Source of the DNA: Pseudocitrobacter vendiensis
GTDB lineage: Bacteria > Pseudomonadota > Gammaproteobacteria > Enterobacterales > Enterobacteriaceae
Direction: 5' to 3'
DNA length: 64,000 bases
NCBI RefSeq assembly: GCF_943590815.1
Contig: NZ_CALSBS010000002.1
Location: 62,001 to 126,000 of the forward strand
The notes beneath the pieces are model-generated. The model ran no database searches and was not told where the DNA came from. It saw only the letters and a list, made by a program, of their open reading frames with translations. Every line of letters starts with the position of its first letter. Within the stretch, counting starts at the first letter, position 1. Shown piece after piece: positions 34,140 to 43,735 of this stretch. The translations under genes were made by a program, and so were the position numbers.

Positions 34140-34242
34140 TGAAATTACGCGCTTAATCCCAGCTTTGCGAGCTAACCCCCGGAAAATTGTCACATCACTG
34201 TCACAATCAAGCGGTGGGTTATCACGCAAAGAGGATTGAGGG

Positions 34243-35484
34243 ATGAAAAAAGCCGTACTGGCCGTCGCGGTGGCGACGACACTATTAACCTCCATTGCCG
34301 CACAGGCGGAGACCTCCCCGGAGGGATACAAGCTCCAGCAAGTGTTGATTATGAGTCGGCACAACCTGCGCGCACCGCTCGCCAATAATGGCAGCGTGCT
34401 GGAACAATCCACTCCGCAAAGCTGGCCGGAATGGGATGTCCCTGGTGGGCAACTCACCACCAAAGGCGGCGTGCTGGAAATCTATATGGGCCATTACATG
34501 CGTGAATGGCTGGCGCAGCAGGGGATGGTGACCTCTGGCGAGTGCCCAACAGATAACACGGTTTATGCGTATGCAAATAGTCTGCAGCGTACGGTGGCGA
34601 CGGCGCAATTCTTTATCACGGGTGCGTTTCCGGGGTGTGATATCCCGGTTCATCATCAGGCTGAAATGGGGACCATGGACCCGACTTTTAACCCGGTGAT
34701 CACCGTCGATTCTGCGCAGTTCAGCCAGCAGGCCGTACAGGCGATGGAAAAAGAGCGCCAGCAGATGCATCTCGACGAGAGCTATAAGCTGCTGGAGCAA
34801 ATCGCCGATTACCGCCAGTCTCCGAGCTGCAAAGAAAAACAGCAATGCGACCTGAATGGAGCGAAAGACAGTTTCAGCGCGCAATACCAGAAAGAGCCGG
34901 GCGTTTCCGGGCCGTTGAAGGTGGGTAACTCGCTGGTGGACGCCTTTACGTTGCAGTACTACGAGGGCTTCCCGCAAGATCAGGTGGCGTGGGGTAAAAT
35001 CAAAACCGACCAGCAGTGGCGCGTGTTGTCGCAGCTGAAGAATGGTTATCAGGACAGCCTCTTTACCTCTAAAGAGGTGGCGCAAAATGTCGCTGCGCCG
35101 CTGGTGAAATATATCAATAACGCGCTGGTTGCGGATGCGGACAAATCCGCCAAAGTGACGCTGATGGTGGGGCATGACTCCAATATCGCCTCGCTACTGA
35201 CTGCGCTCGATTTCAAACCTTACCAGTTGCACGATCAGTATGAACGCACGCCGATTGGCGGAAAGATTGTTTTCCAGCGTTGGCATGACGCGAAGGGCAA
35301 TCGTGATTTGATGAAGATTGAGTATCTGTACCAAAGCACGAAACAAATTCGCGACGCGCAGGCATTAACGCTGCAATCGCCACCACAGCGCGTGACGTTG
35401 GCGCTGAACGGTTGCCCGGTCGATGCCAACGGTTTCTGCCCGATGGAGACGTTTAAAGCGGTGATGAAGGACGCGGTGAAGTAG
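34243..35484 (+). CDS. agp: Glucose-1-phosphatase Agp
   Basis: Periplasmic histidine acid phosphatase of 413 residues, equal to E. coli Agp. Signal peptide [15 protein letters not shown]; catalytic RHG-type motif appears as [10 protein letters not shown] (Asn in place of Gly, as in Agp) and the proton-donor motif as [11 protein letters not shown]. It releases glucose from glucose-1-phosphate and has some phytase-like activity in relatives. Gene order agp, yccJ, wrbA is as in E. coli, with yccJ and wrbA convergent. Confidence 0.96.
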   Translation: MKKAVLAVAVATTLLTSIAAQAETSPEGYKLQQVLIMSRHNLRAPLANNGSVLEQSTPQSWPEWDVPGGQLTTKGGVLEIYMGHYMREWLAQQGMVTSGECPTDNTVYAYANSLQRTVATAQFFITGAFPGCDIPVHHQAEMGTMDPTFNPVITVDSAQFSQQAVQAMEKERQQMHLDESYKLLEQIADYRQSPSCKEKQQCDLNGAKDSFSAQYQKEPGVSGPLKVGNSLVDAFTLQYYEGFPQDQVAWGKIKTDQQWRVLSQLKNGYQDSLFTSKEVAQNVAAPLVKYINNALVADADKSAKVTLMVGHDSNIASLLTALDFKPYQLHDQYERTPIGGKIVFQRWHDAKGNRDLMKIEYLYQSTKQIRDAQALTLQSPPQRVTLALNGCPVDANGFCPMETFKAVMKDAVK

Positions 35485-35496
35485 GGCGTTCGGTTG

Positions 35497-35585
35497 TTTT
35501 CCCCTCTCCCCGAAGGGGCCAGGGGACTTCCCGCGCGCTCCAGATTTTCTCCCTCTCCCTGTGGGAGAGGACTGGGGTGAGGGCA
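35497..35585. repeat. GC-rich palindromic intergenic repeat
   Basis: CCCCTCTCCCCGAAGGGGCC, then CTCCCTCTCCCTGTGGGAGAGG and GGGGTGAGGGC: nested inverted repeats of a class scattered between enterobacterial genes. A related element occurs at 48297-48400. It lies directly after agp. Confidence 0.65.
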
Positions 35586-35612
35586 TCAGCACGAACGCAC
35601 TCACCTATAACG

Positions 35613-35636
35613 AAAAGGCTCCCATCGGGAGCCTTT
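35613..35636. terminator. Terminator between agp and yccJ
   Basis: AAAGGCTCCC-AT-CGGGAGCCTTT forms a strong hairpin. On the minus strand it is followed by TTCGTT and serves the wrbA-yccJ transcript; on the plus strand it follows the agp 3' region. Probably bidirectional. Confidence 0.8.
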
Positions 35637-35657
35637 GTCATTCACACTGCAATTTCA

Positions 35658-35885
35658 TTAAACGTTTTTACGTTCAATGGTTTGCTCGCCCCAAAAGAGG
35701 GAATCTTTATCGGTTTTACTGAACGCCAGGGCGAGGACTTCATCACTGCCTTCTTCCCAGATCTGTTCGGCCAGTTTTTCATCATATTTGGCCACCTCAA
35801 AAATCGCCTGAGCGATTTCCGGTGAGGTGTTGCGCAAGCTCGCCCATTCGTTTACGTGATGAGCTTTTGCTTCTTGTGTAGGCAT
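35658..35885 (-). CDS. yccJ: YccJ family protein
   Basis: A 75-residue protein matching E. coli YccJ in length and sequence ([20 protein letters not shown], later [17 protein letters not shown]). Function unknown; in E. coli it is co-transcribed with wrbA and is part of the stationary-phase/stress regulon. Here it is 20 bases downstream of wrbA with an AGGAGG ribosome binding site. Confidence 0.95.
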   Translation of the reverse strand: MPTQEAKAHHVNEWASLRNTSPEIAQAIFEVAKYDEKLAEQIWEEGSDEVLALAFSKTDKDSLFWGEQTIERKNV

Positions 35886-35905
35886 AGAAATCCTCCTGCT
35901 GAAGA

Positions 35906-36502
35906 TTAACCTTTTAACTTAACCGCAAGCCCGGCGACATGTTCACCCTGATAGCGGGCAATCGCGAGTTCTTCTTCGCTCGGCTGACGTGAGCCGTCGC
36001 CGCCCGCGATGGTGGTCGCGCCATATGGCGTACCGCCGCGAACCTGGGAGACATCAAACAGTTCCTGCGCGCCGTAGCCGATAGGAACAATCACCATCCC
36101 ATGATGAGCAAGAGTAGTCCATGTTGAGGTAATCGTCTGCTCCTGACCGCCGCCGGTACCCGTAGAGCTGAATACGCTACCGATTTTGCCGTACAGCGCA
36201 CCAGAGGCCCAAAGGCCGCCAGTTTGATCAAGGAAAGTTCTCATCTGCCCGGACATATTACCGAAGCGAGTCGGGGTACCAAAGATGATGGCATCGTACT
36301 CTGCCAGTTCTTGTGGCGTGGCAACCGGTGCGGTGTGCGTTTTACCGCCCGCTTTAGCGAAAGCTTCCGGTGACATGGTTTCCGGTACGCGTTTGACGAC
36401 AACCTCTGCACCCGAAACCTTATTTGCACCCTCTGCGACGGCTTTGGCCATCGTCTCAATGTGTCCATACATGGAATAATAAAGCACCAGAACTTTTGCC
36501 AT
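35906..36502 (-). CDS. wrbA: NAD(P)H:quinone oxidoreductase WrbA
   Basis: Tetrameric FMN quinone reductase of 198 residues, the E. coli length when started at the ATG at 36500-36502 ([20 protein letters not shown]). FMN-binding loops are visible: [11 protein letters not shown] for the phosphate, [15 protein letters not shown], and [11 protein letters not shown] for the isoalloxazine ring. It detoxifies quinones by two-electron reduction. It heads wrbA-yccJ. In E. coli ymdF lies on the other side; here about 7 kb of other genes intervene. Confidence 0.97.
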   Translation of the reverse strand: MAKVLVLYYSMYGHIETMAKAVAEGANKVSGAEVVVKRVPETMSPEAFAKAGGKTHTAPVATPQELAEYDAIIFGTPTRFGNMSGQMRTFLDQTGGLWASGALYGKIGSVFSSTGTGGGQEQTITSTWTTLAHHGMVIVPIGYGAQELFDVSQVRGGTPYGATTIAGGDGSRQPSEEELAIARYQGEHVAGLAVKLKG

Positions 36503-36720
36503 CTGCAACACTCCTCGGTTTATCGTTACACAGCTTTTCGCTGTCCTCCTTTAAAGATAAGCCGTGTCGACAGGAGTGCAAACTTTAGAGCCATTTCTTT
36601 GATTTGTAACAATGACGCATGTGATTGAATGTAAAATAAAGATTCTCTGTTAATGTTTTGAAATCTTCTGTTTAATAGATGTGCAACAAGAGCACCCGAA
36701 CCTGACTGTCAGAGTCGATT

Positions 36721-36745
36721 CGCGGGCAAAAATGCCCGCGTTTTT
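36721..36745. terminator. Strong terminator-like hairpin upstream of wrbA
   Basis: CGCGGGCA-AAAA-TGCCCGCG followed by TTTTTG on the plus strand. It sits two bases from the end of the minus-strand frame at 36747 and marks the boundary between the wrbA unit and the inserted cassette. On the minus strand an A-rich stretch precedes it but no U tract follows. Confidence 0.7.
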
Positions 36746-36746
36746 G

Positions 36747-37010
36747 TTAGAGTGTTACACCGCGTGTTTTAAGCCAGTGACGGGCGCACACTTCCGAGCA
36801 AGTACGAAAGTGAATATCCATTGTGAACCTGCTGTCCCGGGTGACGTTGAACACACGGGCAGGCCCATTGGCGTTATGATCGCTGACCAACAGATCGCCC
36901 GAAACGGGTTTTTCACCGGATATCAATGTGCCAATGATGAACTCTCCATGCTCGTTAAGGCTGCAAATACACCCGGTTCTGGCGCTGAAATGCAATACCA
37001 CATTGCACAA
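36747..37010 (-). CDS. Hypothetical protein downstream of the second LysRS
   Basis: An 87-residue frame opening with TTG (TTG TGC AAT), seven bases after a perfect AGGAGG, and 21 bases after the LysRS stop on the same strand. The product has a plausible protein texture (GEFIIGTLISGEKPVSGDLL) with five cysteines, and ends against a strong hairpin. I recognise no family. An ATG between the AGGAGG and the TTG opens only 20 codons in another frame. Probably the last gene of the LysRS transcript; a chance frame cannot be excluded. Confidence 0.5.
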   Translation of the reverse strand: MCNVVLHFSARTGCICSLNEHGEFIIGTLISGEKPVSGDLLVSDHNANGPARVFNVTRDSRFTMDIHFRTCSEVCARHWLKTRGVTL

Positions 37011-37031
37011 TTCGCATCCTCCTGCGACAGC

Positions 37032-38534
37032 TCAGTTAACTGGACGCAGGGTAGGGAAGAGAATGACATCGCGGATAGTTGGCGAGTCTGTGAAGAGCAT
37101 TACCATCCTGTCGATACCAATCCCCAGCCCTGCCGTGGGCGGTAATCCATATTCCAGTGCCGTGACATAATCCGCGTCGTAGTACATCGCTTCATCATCG
37201 CCTGCATCGCGTGATGCAACCTGCGCCATAAAACGTTCAGCCTGATCTTCAGCATCATTCAGTTCCGAGAAGCCATTGCCAATTTCTCGCCCACCGATAA
37301 AGAATTCGAAGCGATCGGTAATCTCGGGATCGCTATCGTTACGCCGCGCCAGTGGTGAAACTTCGGCCGGATATTCGGTAATGAAGGTGGGTTGAATCAG
37401 ATGGCTTTCCGCCACCACGTCAAAGATTTCCGTGATGATGCGCCCGTGTCCCCAACTCGCCTCGGGTGTAATCCCCAGACGTTGCGCCAGCGCACGCGTT
37501 GACTCAGGTGAATCCAGTGCTTCAGCCTGGATATCGCTGCCATATTTCACGATAGCTTCTTTCATCGTCAAACGGGTAAACGGTTTGCCAAAGTCAAAGG
37601 ACCACTCGCCATACGTCACTTCTGTGCCGCCCGTAACGTCCTTTGCAATCTGGCGGAACAGCGCTTCTGTCAGCGCTATCAGATCGTTGTAATCGGCATA
37701 AGCCATGTAGAGTTCCATCATCGTGAACTCAGGGTTATGGCGCGGTGAAATACCCTCGTTGCGGAAGTTTCGGTTGATTTCGAATACGCGCTCAAAGCCG
37801 CCTACCACCAGGCGTTTGAGGTAAAGTTCGGGAGAAATACGCAGGAACATATCCTGGTTTAACGCATTATGACGCGTAATAAATGGCCGAGCCGATGCGC
37901 CGCCTGGAATGAGCTGCATCATGGGCGTTTCGACTTCCATAAAATGGTGCGCATTCATAAAGTCGCGAATCACGGACATGATTTGTGAACGCACTTTGAA
38001 AGTATTGCGCGTTTTTTCATTGGCGATCAGATCCAGATAACGTTGACGATAGCGACGCTCCTGGTCAGTGAGGCCATGAAATTTATCCGGTAAGGGTTTA
38101 ACGGCCTTGGTGAGGAGGCGTAAGTCTTTGCAGTCGAGGGTAAGCTCACCGGTTTGGGTTTTAAACAACACGCCCGATGCACCAAGGATATCACCCTGAT
38201 CGATGAGTTTGAGAAGCGCGTCGTAGCGGTCGGCGTTAAGGCCCTTAGCGCTTATATAGAGTTGAATTCTTCCCCCCATATCTTGCAGCGTAAGGAATGC
38301 CGCCTTTCCCATCACCCGGCGGGTCATCAGCCGCCCTGCGACAGAAACGCTTATTTTATGTTCGGTAAGTGCTTCTGCGCTGAATGCATCATAAAGATGA
38401 TGCAGAGATTGCGATGTCGCATCACGGCGAAAGTCGTTAGGAAAAGCATTCCCGGATTGACGAAGCTGTGCGAGCTTCTGTGATCGAACGCTAAATTCAT
38501 CTTGTAGTGTTTGCTCGTTATCTGAAGTTTCCAT
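37032..38534 (-). CDS. Second lysyl-tRNA synthetase (class II, LysS/LysU-like)
   Basis: A 500-residue class II LysRS. The N-terminal OB-fold ([20 protein letters not shown]) is followed by the catalytic core with motif 2 [30 protein letters not shown] and motif 3 [14 protein letters not shown]. The ATG at 38532-38534 follows AGGAGGC; the upstream in-frame extension is not conserved. Sequence is clearly diverged from remembered E. coli LysS and LysU, so this is an additional, cassette-borne copy. E. coli lysU also lies beside lysine decarboxylase genes (cadBA), suggesting the same logic: keeping lysine charging steady while lysine is consumed. All catalytic motifs look intact. Confidence 0.9.
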   Translation of the reverse strand: METSDNEQTLQDEFSVRSQKLAQLRQSGNAFPNDFRRDATSQSLHHLYDAFSAEALTEHKISVSVAGRLMTRRVMGKAAFLTLQDMGGRIQLYISAKGLNADRYDALLKLIDQGDILGASGVLFKTQTGELTLDCKDLRLLTKAVKPLPDKFHGLTDQERRYRQRYLDLIANEKTRNTFKVRSQIMSVIRDFMNAHHFMEVETPMMQLIPGGASARPFITRHNALNQDMFLRISPELYLKRLVVGGFERVFEINRNFRNEGISPRHNPEFTMMELYMAYADYNDLIALTEALFRQIAKDVTGGTEVTYGEWSFDFGKPFTRLTMKEAIVKYGSDIQAEALDSPESTRALAQRLGITPEASWGHGRIITEIFDVVAESHLIQPTFITEYPAEVSPLARRNDSDPEITDRFEFFIGGREIGNGFSELNDAEDQAERFMAQVASRDAGDDEAMYYDADYVTALEYGLPPTAGLGIGIDRMVMLFTDSPTIRDVILFPTLRPVN

Positions 38535-38597
38535 ACTCGTAGCCTCCTGGGCAGTGGTCGCTATCGCGTACTGTACTGCCAGGGTGAGCGTTATTGC

Positions 38598-38631
38598 AAG
38601 TGAAATGATCTCCATAGAGATCATTTCACTT
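38598..38631. promoter_or_regulatory. 34-base perfect palindrome upstream of the LysRS gene
   Basis: Fifteen-base perfect arms AAGTGAAATGATCTC and GAGATCATTTCACTT with CATA between. It lies 64 bases before the LysRS ATG and just after the CI-like regulator's stop. Its core ATCTC-N4-GAGAT recurs at 39274-39287 in the regulator's own control region, so it is a likely operator for that regulator. It could also form an RNA hairpin, but no U tract follows on the minus strand. Confidence 0.65.
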
Positions 38632-38644
38632 TTAATCTTCTCTG

Positions 38645-39175
38645 CTACTTTTCAGATTTTAGTGCTGTCGCCAATGCGAGTGCCTGAGTATAGAAATCGT
38701 TTCGTTGGGCCTCGTCGAGTTGGGAGATGGCCTGCGCCAGAGAATGACGTTGATCCGACTCACGCAAAATGCCTTTTATCCCCTCTTTGTGAATCAGTCT
38801 TAACAGCGCTTCTTGCTCAACATTGTCGAGCGAATTGAACACCATCATCCAGGCCATCTGGAGCGGTTCATTTCGTGCTTGTTCAGGCCTGTTGACGTGG
38901 TAAATAGCCGGTTTTTCTTCTGTTTGCACTGAGGCGTCTTCACGGTATCCCCAGGCAAGCCATTCTATCGAAACGCCCTCAAGCTCGGCAATTTTGGCCG
39001 CCACACTGAGAGAAGGTTCTGTGCCGCGTGTCATGTAGTTGTTAAGCGTAGAGTAGGAGAGTTGCCAGGCCTTTGCTGCAGCACGGGTGCTTCGATTGCC
39101 AATCAGGTACCGCAACCTGTCTGCTAAAGAAATCAGGTCATCCTTCTCATCAATATGCCGCTCTTCATTACTCAT
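38645..39175 (-). CDS. Phage CI-type repressor-like regulator
   Basis: A 176-residue protein with an N-terminal helix-turn-helix of phage-repressor type (about residues 15-70: [20 protein letters not shown] and [19 protein letters not shown]) and a helical C-terminal half without the LexA-like Ser/Lys protease motif I would expect of a self-cleaving repressor. It is divergent from a Ner/Nlp-type gene, an arrangement typical of transposable-phage lysis-lysogeny switches. Here it lies in an acid-stress-like cassette. It probably binds the GATCTC/GAGATC palindromes nearby. Confidence 0.75.
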   Translation of the reverse strand: MSNEERHIDEKDDLISLADRLRYLIGNRSTRAAAKAWQLSYSTLNNYMTRGTEPSLSVAAKIAELEGVSIEWLAWGYREDASVQTEEKPAIYHVNRPEQARNEPLQMAWMMVFNSLDNVEQEALLRLIHKEGIKGILRESDQRHSLAQAISQLDEAQRNDFYTQALALATALKSEK

Positions 39176-39367
39176 TTTTATCCGTCCATCGTCATTGAGC
39201 TCTGCGAATGACTCATATAGAGATCAGTAAAGTACGATTTAACTCACAAAAATCGCGTTTAGTCCTTTCTGTTATCTCAAAAGAGATCAATGCTAGTGCC
39301 AGCATCATCATATTGAATTCACCTCATGGGGTTAACCCATGGGGTAATAGAAGAGGGTAATCCAAAT
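39176..39367. promoter_or_regulatory. Divergent control region of the CI-like and Ner-like genes
   Basis: Contains ATCTC-AAAA-GAGAT (39274-39287), matching the core of the palindrome at 38598-38631, and a weaker site GACTC-N5-GAGATC at 39210-39225. The first would sit over the Ner-side promoter and the second near the CI-side promoter. A GGGGTTAACCCATGGGG-like repeat (39329-39344) lies before the Ner-like start. Confidence 0.55.
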
Positions 39368-39628
39368 ATGGTCACAAATGAAGATCGTGCTGACTGGCAC
39401 AGGGTAGATATTGTTGCAGCACTTCATAAACAGGGCGTTTCTATTCGCGAACTTTCTGTTCGCTCAGGCCTCAAGCCAGACACCCTTAAGAACGCGCTCT
39501 CACGTGCCTATCCCAAAGCGGAACGCATTATCGCCGACGCGTTGGGTCTTACGCCGGAAAAAATCTGGCCCAGTCGCTATCCCAATACCGTGAACACTGC
39601 CGCGAATCCCCCTTCCTTAATGAATTAA
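39368..39628 (+). CDS. Ner/Nlp-family DNA-binding protein (SfsB-like)
   Basis: An 86-residue Ner-type winged helix-turn-helix protein. The start MVTNEDRADWHRVDIVAALH, the recognition-helix region ELSVRSGLKPDTLKNALSRA and the tail LGLTPEKIWPSRY are the family signature. Ner represses early transcription in Mu-like phages; chromosomal relatives such as SfsB activate sugar genes. The ATG at 39368 follows AGAGGGTAA; an earlier in-frame start exists but lacks conservation. It precedes the antiporter gene and is divergent from the CI-like gene. Confidence 0.85.
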   Translation: MVTNEDRADWHRVDIVAALHKQGVSIRELSVRSGLKPDTLKNALSRAYPKAERIIADALGLTPEKIWPSRYPNTVNTAANPPSLMN

Positions 39629-39731
39629 TCCCTTCTCACAAGGAGCGTTTTATGACGTAGCGAAACTGTTGGCGTAAATAAAATGTGTCGTATTCAAGGA
39701 AATTATAATTTCATTATAAAGAGAAGTCATT

Positions 39732-41057
39732 ATGAGTAATCCCGGGAATAAAATGGGTGTAATGCATCTGACCATATTAACCGCAGTGAACATGCTGGGG
39801 TCAGGCATCATTATGTTACCGACAAAGCTTGCGGAAGTGGGGACAATGTCAATATTGTCCTGGCTGGTAACGGCGTTTGGTTCGCTTGCTCTCGCATGGG
39901 CATTTTCGAAGTGTGGTTTATTTAGTACGAAAAGTGGTGGGATGGGAGGATACGCCGAATATGCGTTTGGGAAATCGGGTAACTTTATTGCTAACTATAC
40001 CTACGCAATAAGTCTATTAATTGCCAATATTGCAATTGCTATCTCTGCTGTAGGTTATGGGACGGTTTTATTTGGTGTTGAGCTTACGCCTGTCCAGGTT
40101 TGCATTGCGACCATTGCCGTACTGTGGATTACCACCGTGCTTAATTTCGGCGGGGCAAAAATTACGGGGCAGATTGGTTCCATTACCGTGTGGGGCGTCA
40201 TTATTCCTGTTGTTGGGCTATGTGTGATCGGTTGGTTCTGGTTTAGTCCATCACTTTATATTAGCGCCTGGAATCCTAATAATATGGATTTCTTTTCTGC
40301 AATATCAACGTCAATCTCCATGACGCTGTGGGCATTTCTTGGCCTTGAGTCAGCCTGCGCGAATATGGATGCCGTTGAAAATCCGCAGAAAAACGTGCCT
40401 ATCGCCGTATTTGGCGGTACGTTGGTTTGTGCCGTAATCTATATTTTATCTACAAACGTTATCGCCGGAATTGTTCCAAACCTTGATCTCCTGCACTCGA
40501 CGGCGCCGTTTGGTTTGGCCTATGCCTCGATGTTTACGCCCGTAGTTGGAAGTGTGGTGATGTTCCTGATGGCGCTGGCCTGTATTGGTTCGCTATTGGG
40601 GTGGCAGTTTACCGTCGCTCAGGTCTTTAAATCTTCCGCAGATATTGGTTATTTCCCGGGGGTGTTCTCGCGTGTAACGGCGAAAGATGCGCCAGTTATT
40701 GGCATGATTATCTTAGGGGGTGTGCAAACACTATTAGCATTAATGACGATTAGCCCTTCGTTGAATAAACAATTTAATAGCTTAGTTAACCTGGCGGTAG
40801 TAACAAATTTAGTGCCTTATGTACTCTCAATGGCCGCATTAATACCGATGCAAAAGCTGGCCGGTATTCATGGTGGGCAGATGAAAACCAATACTATCAT
40901 TGCACTGCTGGGCACCATTTATAGCTTTTACGCACTCTATGCCTCGGGGGAAGAGGCCATGATGTTAGGTGCGTTAGTGACATTCTCCGGCTGGACATTC
41001 TGGGGAATGTTTATACAGAAAAAGGATGAAAGTTCAGTAACGGCTTATCAGGGATAA
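39732..41057 (+). CDS. PotE-like amino acid/polyamine antiporter
   Basis: APC-superfamily antiporter of 441 residues with about 12 transmembrane segments. It closely resembles E. coli PotE (putrescine/ornithine antiporter): LTILTAVNMLGSGIIMLPTK, SGGMGGYAEYAFGKSGNF, TLWAFLGLESACANMDAVEN and the LGWQFTVAQVFKSSADIGYFP stretch. Lying four bases before a lysine decarboxylase, it probably exchanges lysine for cadaverine in this cassette, though PotE family members favour ornithine/putrescine. Sequence is more AT-rich than the neighbouring core genes, in keeping with acquisition. Confidence 0.88.
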   Translation: MSNPGNKMGVMHLTILTAVNMLGSGIIMLPTKLAEVGTMSILSWLVTAFGSLALAWAFSKCGLFSTKSGGMGGYAEYAFGKSGNFIANYTYAISLLIANIAIAISAVGYGTVLFGVELTPVQVCIATIAVLWITTVLNFGGAKITGQIGSITVWGVIIPVVGLCVIGWFWFSPSLYISAWNPNNMDFFSAISTSISMTLWAFLGLESACANMDAVENPQKNVPIAVFGGTLVCAVIYILSTNVIAGIVPNLDLLHSTAPFGLAYASMFTPVVGSVVMFLMALACIGSLLGWQFTVAQVFKSSADIGYFPGVFSRVTAKDAPVIGMIILGGVQTLLALMTISPSLNKQFNSLVNLAVVTNLVPYVLSMAALIPMQKLAGIHGGQMKTNTIIALLGTIYSFYALYASGEEAMMLGALVTFSGWTFWGMFIQKKDESSVTAYQG

Positions 41058-41061
41058 GAAA

Positions 41062-43206
41062 ATGAAAATAATCGCGATTATGAATCATTTTGGCGTGTTG
41101 GCAAAAGAAGCACCTGTAGAAGAATTACATAAAAAACTCGTGTCAAAAGATTATCGTATTATCTACCCAGAAGATGTAGATGATCTCATGGAACTGGTCG
41201 AAAATAATGCAAAGGTTTGTGGCATTATTTTTGACTGAGATACCTGGTCAGTACTCTTACCCAAAAATATTTCTGGCTTAAACGAGCAGCTGCCGATGTA
41301 TGCATTTTCGAGTCAGCGCAACCCGTTCGAAATAGATGTGGATGCTCTTGGCCTTAATCTTCATTTCTTCGAGTACGCCTTTGATGCCGTCGAAGAGATT
41401 GCTGCCCGTATTCAGCGAGGCACTGATGCCTATTTTGACGCGATTCTTCCGCCTTTTACTAAAGCGCTATTCCGCTACGTTGACGAAGGGAAATACACGT
41501 TTTGTACGCCAGGCCATATGGGCGGAACGGCTTTCCAGCAAAGCCCGGTAGGCAGCCTGTTTTACGACTTCTTTGGCGCAAATACCATGAAGTCAGATAT
41601 CTCGGTCTCCGTCTCTGAACTCGGTTCGCTTCTTGATCACTCAGGCCCACACCGCGAGGCAGAGAATTATATCGCTGATGCCTTTAACGCGGACCGTAGC
41701 TACATGGTGACAAATGGCACATCGACGGCTAATAAGATTGTAGGCATGTACGCCGCACCTGCGGGCAGCACTATTTTAGTTGACCGCAATTGCCATAAAT
41801 CACTGACCCATTTAATGATTATGAGCGATGTCACGCCAATCTATTTCCGTCCAGCGCGAAATGCGTGGGGGATATTAGGTGGGATACCGCGCAGTGAATT
41901 TACACGTGAAACGATTGAAGCGCGTGTAAAACAAACCCCCGGCGCCACCTGGCTGGTGCATGCAGTCATCACAAACTCCACCTATGACGGCTTGCTTTAT
42001 AACACCGACTACATCAAACAGACCCTGGATGTAAAATCCATCCACTTCGATTCAGCCTGGGTACCCTATACCAACTTTAGCCCCATCTACAAAGGCCTCT
42101 GTGGTATGAGCGGCGAGCGCGTACCAGGTAAAGTGATATACGAAACGCAGTCTACACACAAATTGCTGGCCGCCTTTTCCCAGGCATCCATGATTCACAT
42201 TAAAGGTGAAGTGGAAGAAGAAACCTTCAACGAAACATTTATGATGCATACGTCCACGTCACCTCATTATGGCATCGTGGCGTCTATTGAAACTTCTGCG
42301 GCAATGATGAAAGGAAATGCGGGAAAACGGTTGATGGAAAATTCTATCCTGCGCGCAGTTCGCTTCCGTAAAGAGATTAAAAAGATTAAAGCGTCCTCCG
42401 AGAGCTGGTTCTTCGACGTCTGGCAGCCAGAAGGAGAAGCATTAGCACCATGCTGTTGGAATCTTACGCCTGGTGCAGAGTGGCATGGTTATAAAAATAT
42501 CGATGAAGGGCATATGTTCCTCGACCCCATCAAAGTCACTCTGTTAACGCCGGGAATGGATAAACAGGGCAAAATGGAAGAGCGGGGGATTCCGGCATCC
42601 ATCGTGGCGAAATATCTCGATCAGCATGGCATTATTGTAGAGAAAACCGGGCCCTATAACCTGTTATTCCTCTTCAGTATTGGCATCAATAAAACCAAAG
42701 CGTTGAGCCTGCTCCGGGCACTGAATGATTTCAAACGCGACTACGATAGTAATGCGTTCGTTAAAGATATGCTGCCATCCGTCTATGAGCAGCAGCCTGG
42801 TTTCTACGCAGGTATGCGTATTCAGGAACTCTCGAACGGTATTCATCAGCTTATTCGCCAGCATCAATTGCCGGAACTGATGTTCCGCGCTTTTGAAACC
42901 TTACCGACAATGGCGATGAACCCTCATGCAGCTTTCCAGAAAGAACTGCATGGTGAAATTGAGGAGGTTTATCTCGACGAGATGATTGGCCGAGTTAGCG
43001 CAAACATGATCCTGCCTTATCCTCCTGGCGTGCCGTTAGTGATGCCTGGAGAGATGCTGACTGAAGAGAATCGCCCTACGCTCGAGTTTATTCAGATGCT
43101 TTGCGAAATTGGTGCCTGGTACCCGGGTTTCGAAACAGATATCCACGGCGCTTATCGACAGGCCGATGGGCGTTATACGGTTAAAGTGATTAAGAACATG
43201 CAGTAA
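41062..43206 (+). pseudogene. Lysine decarboxylase (LdcC/CadA-like) with in-frame TGA at codon 59
   Basis: The frame from the ATG at 41062 to the stop at 43206 would encode 714 residues, the size of LdcC/CadA. Codon 59 (41236-41238) is TGA where E. coli LdcC has tryptophan (FDWDEY against FD-stop-DTW), a one-base TGG-to-TGA change. Everything else is intact: wing domain, PLP core with FCTPGHMGGTA, NGTSTANKIVGM, HFDSAWVPYT and the Schiff-base lysine in ETQSTHKLLAAFSQ (about residue 367). A start at Met79 (41296) would give a 636-residue enzyme lacking much of the wing domain used for oligomer assembly. Either a recent pseudogene, a sequencing error, or read-through. Confidence 0.85.
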
Positions 43207-43220
43207 GTTTATCTGGCAAC

Positions 43221-43244
43221 CTGCCCCTTATCTTTGAGGGGCAG
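43221..43244 (+). terminator. Hairpin after the decarboxylase gene
   Basis: CTGCCCCT and AGGGGCAG arms with an eight-base loop, 14 bases after the stop. No T tract follows, so it may act as a stabiliser or a weak terminator. The remaining 250 bases up to ymdF show no gene. Confidence 0.5.
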
Positions 43245-43499
43245 GCAGAAGCATCGTGACACACTTTCAGTTATGCATTTTTCTTCTGCGATAAGAGTTA
43301 ATTATGGCCCGCACCCATCGTGACGGTACGCTTCGGCCATAAACCCATTACAAAATGTTACCTTCCTGCCCATAACTGAGCGTAGTCCACTAAGCTTAAT
43401 CCCACGCAGCATAAAAAATGGTCAACGCCAGTGCTGCGGGGGAATGACTCCCTGATTTCACGTAATGCAATATGATGTCTAATCAACTGGAGGTCAGAA

Positions 43500-43676
43500 A
43501 TGGCAAATCATCGTGGTGGTTCAGGTAACTTTGCTGAAGACCGGGACAGAGCATCAGAAGCAGGTCGTAAAGGTGGCCAGCATAGCGGCGGTAATTTTAA
43601 AAATGACCCGCAGCGCGCCTCCGAAGCAGGTAAAAAGGGAGGGAAAAACAGCCATGGTAGCAATCGCAACAGCTAA
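43500..43676 (+). CDS. ymdF: Con-10 family stress-induced protein YmdF
   Basis: A 58-residue KGG-repeat (con-10 family) protein with two repeats, EAGRKGGQHSGGNF and EAGKKGGKNSHG, almost identical to E. coli YmdF. The start MANHRGGSGNFAEDRD follows GGAGG. Such hydrophilic proteins (also YciG) are RpoS-dependent and linked to general stress and motility. In E. coli it lies next to wrbA; here the acid-stress-like cassette separates them. Confidence 0.93.
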   Translation: MANHRGGSGNFAEDRDRASEAGRKGGQHSGGNFKNDPQRASEAGKKGGKNSHGSNRNS

Positions 43677-43735
43677 CCTCTTACAGGGCTGAGTTAATCC
43701 GTAGCGAGTGTTTATACACTCTGTAACCCCTCTCC

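Noticed and set aside
36681..37145. Plus-strand 154-codon frame between wrbA and the LysRS gene
   Set aside because: It overlaps the strong hairpin at 36721 and the 3' end of the LysRS gene; the opposite strand gives a better protein with a ribosome binding site.
41236..41238. TGA in the decarboxylase as a selenocysteine codon
   Set aside because: The family has tryptophan here, in the non-catalytic wing domain. I see no convincing SECIS hairpin directly after it. A TGG-to-TGA mutation is simpler.
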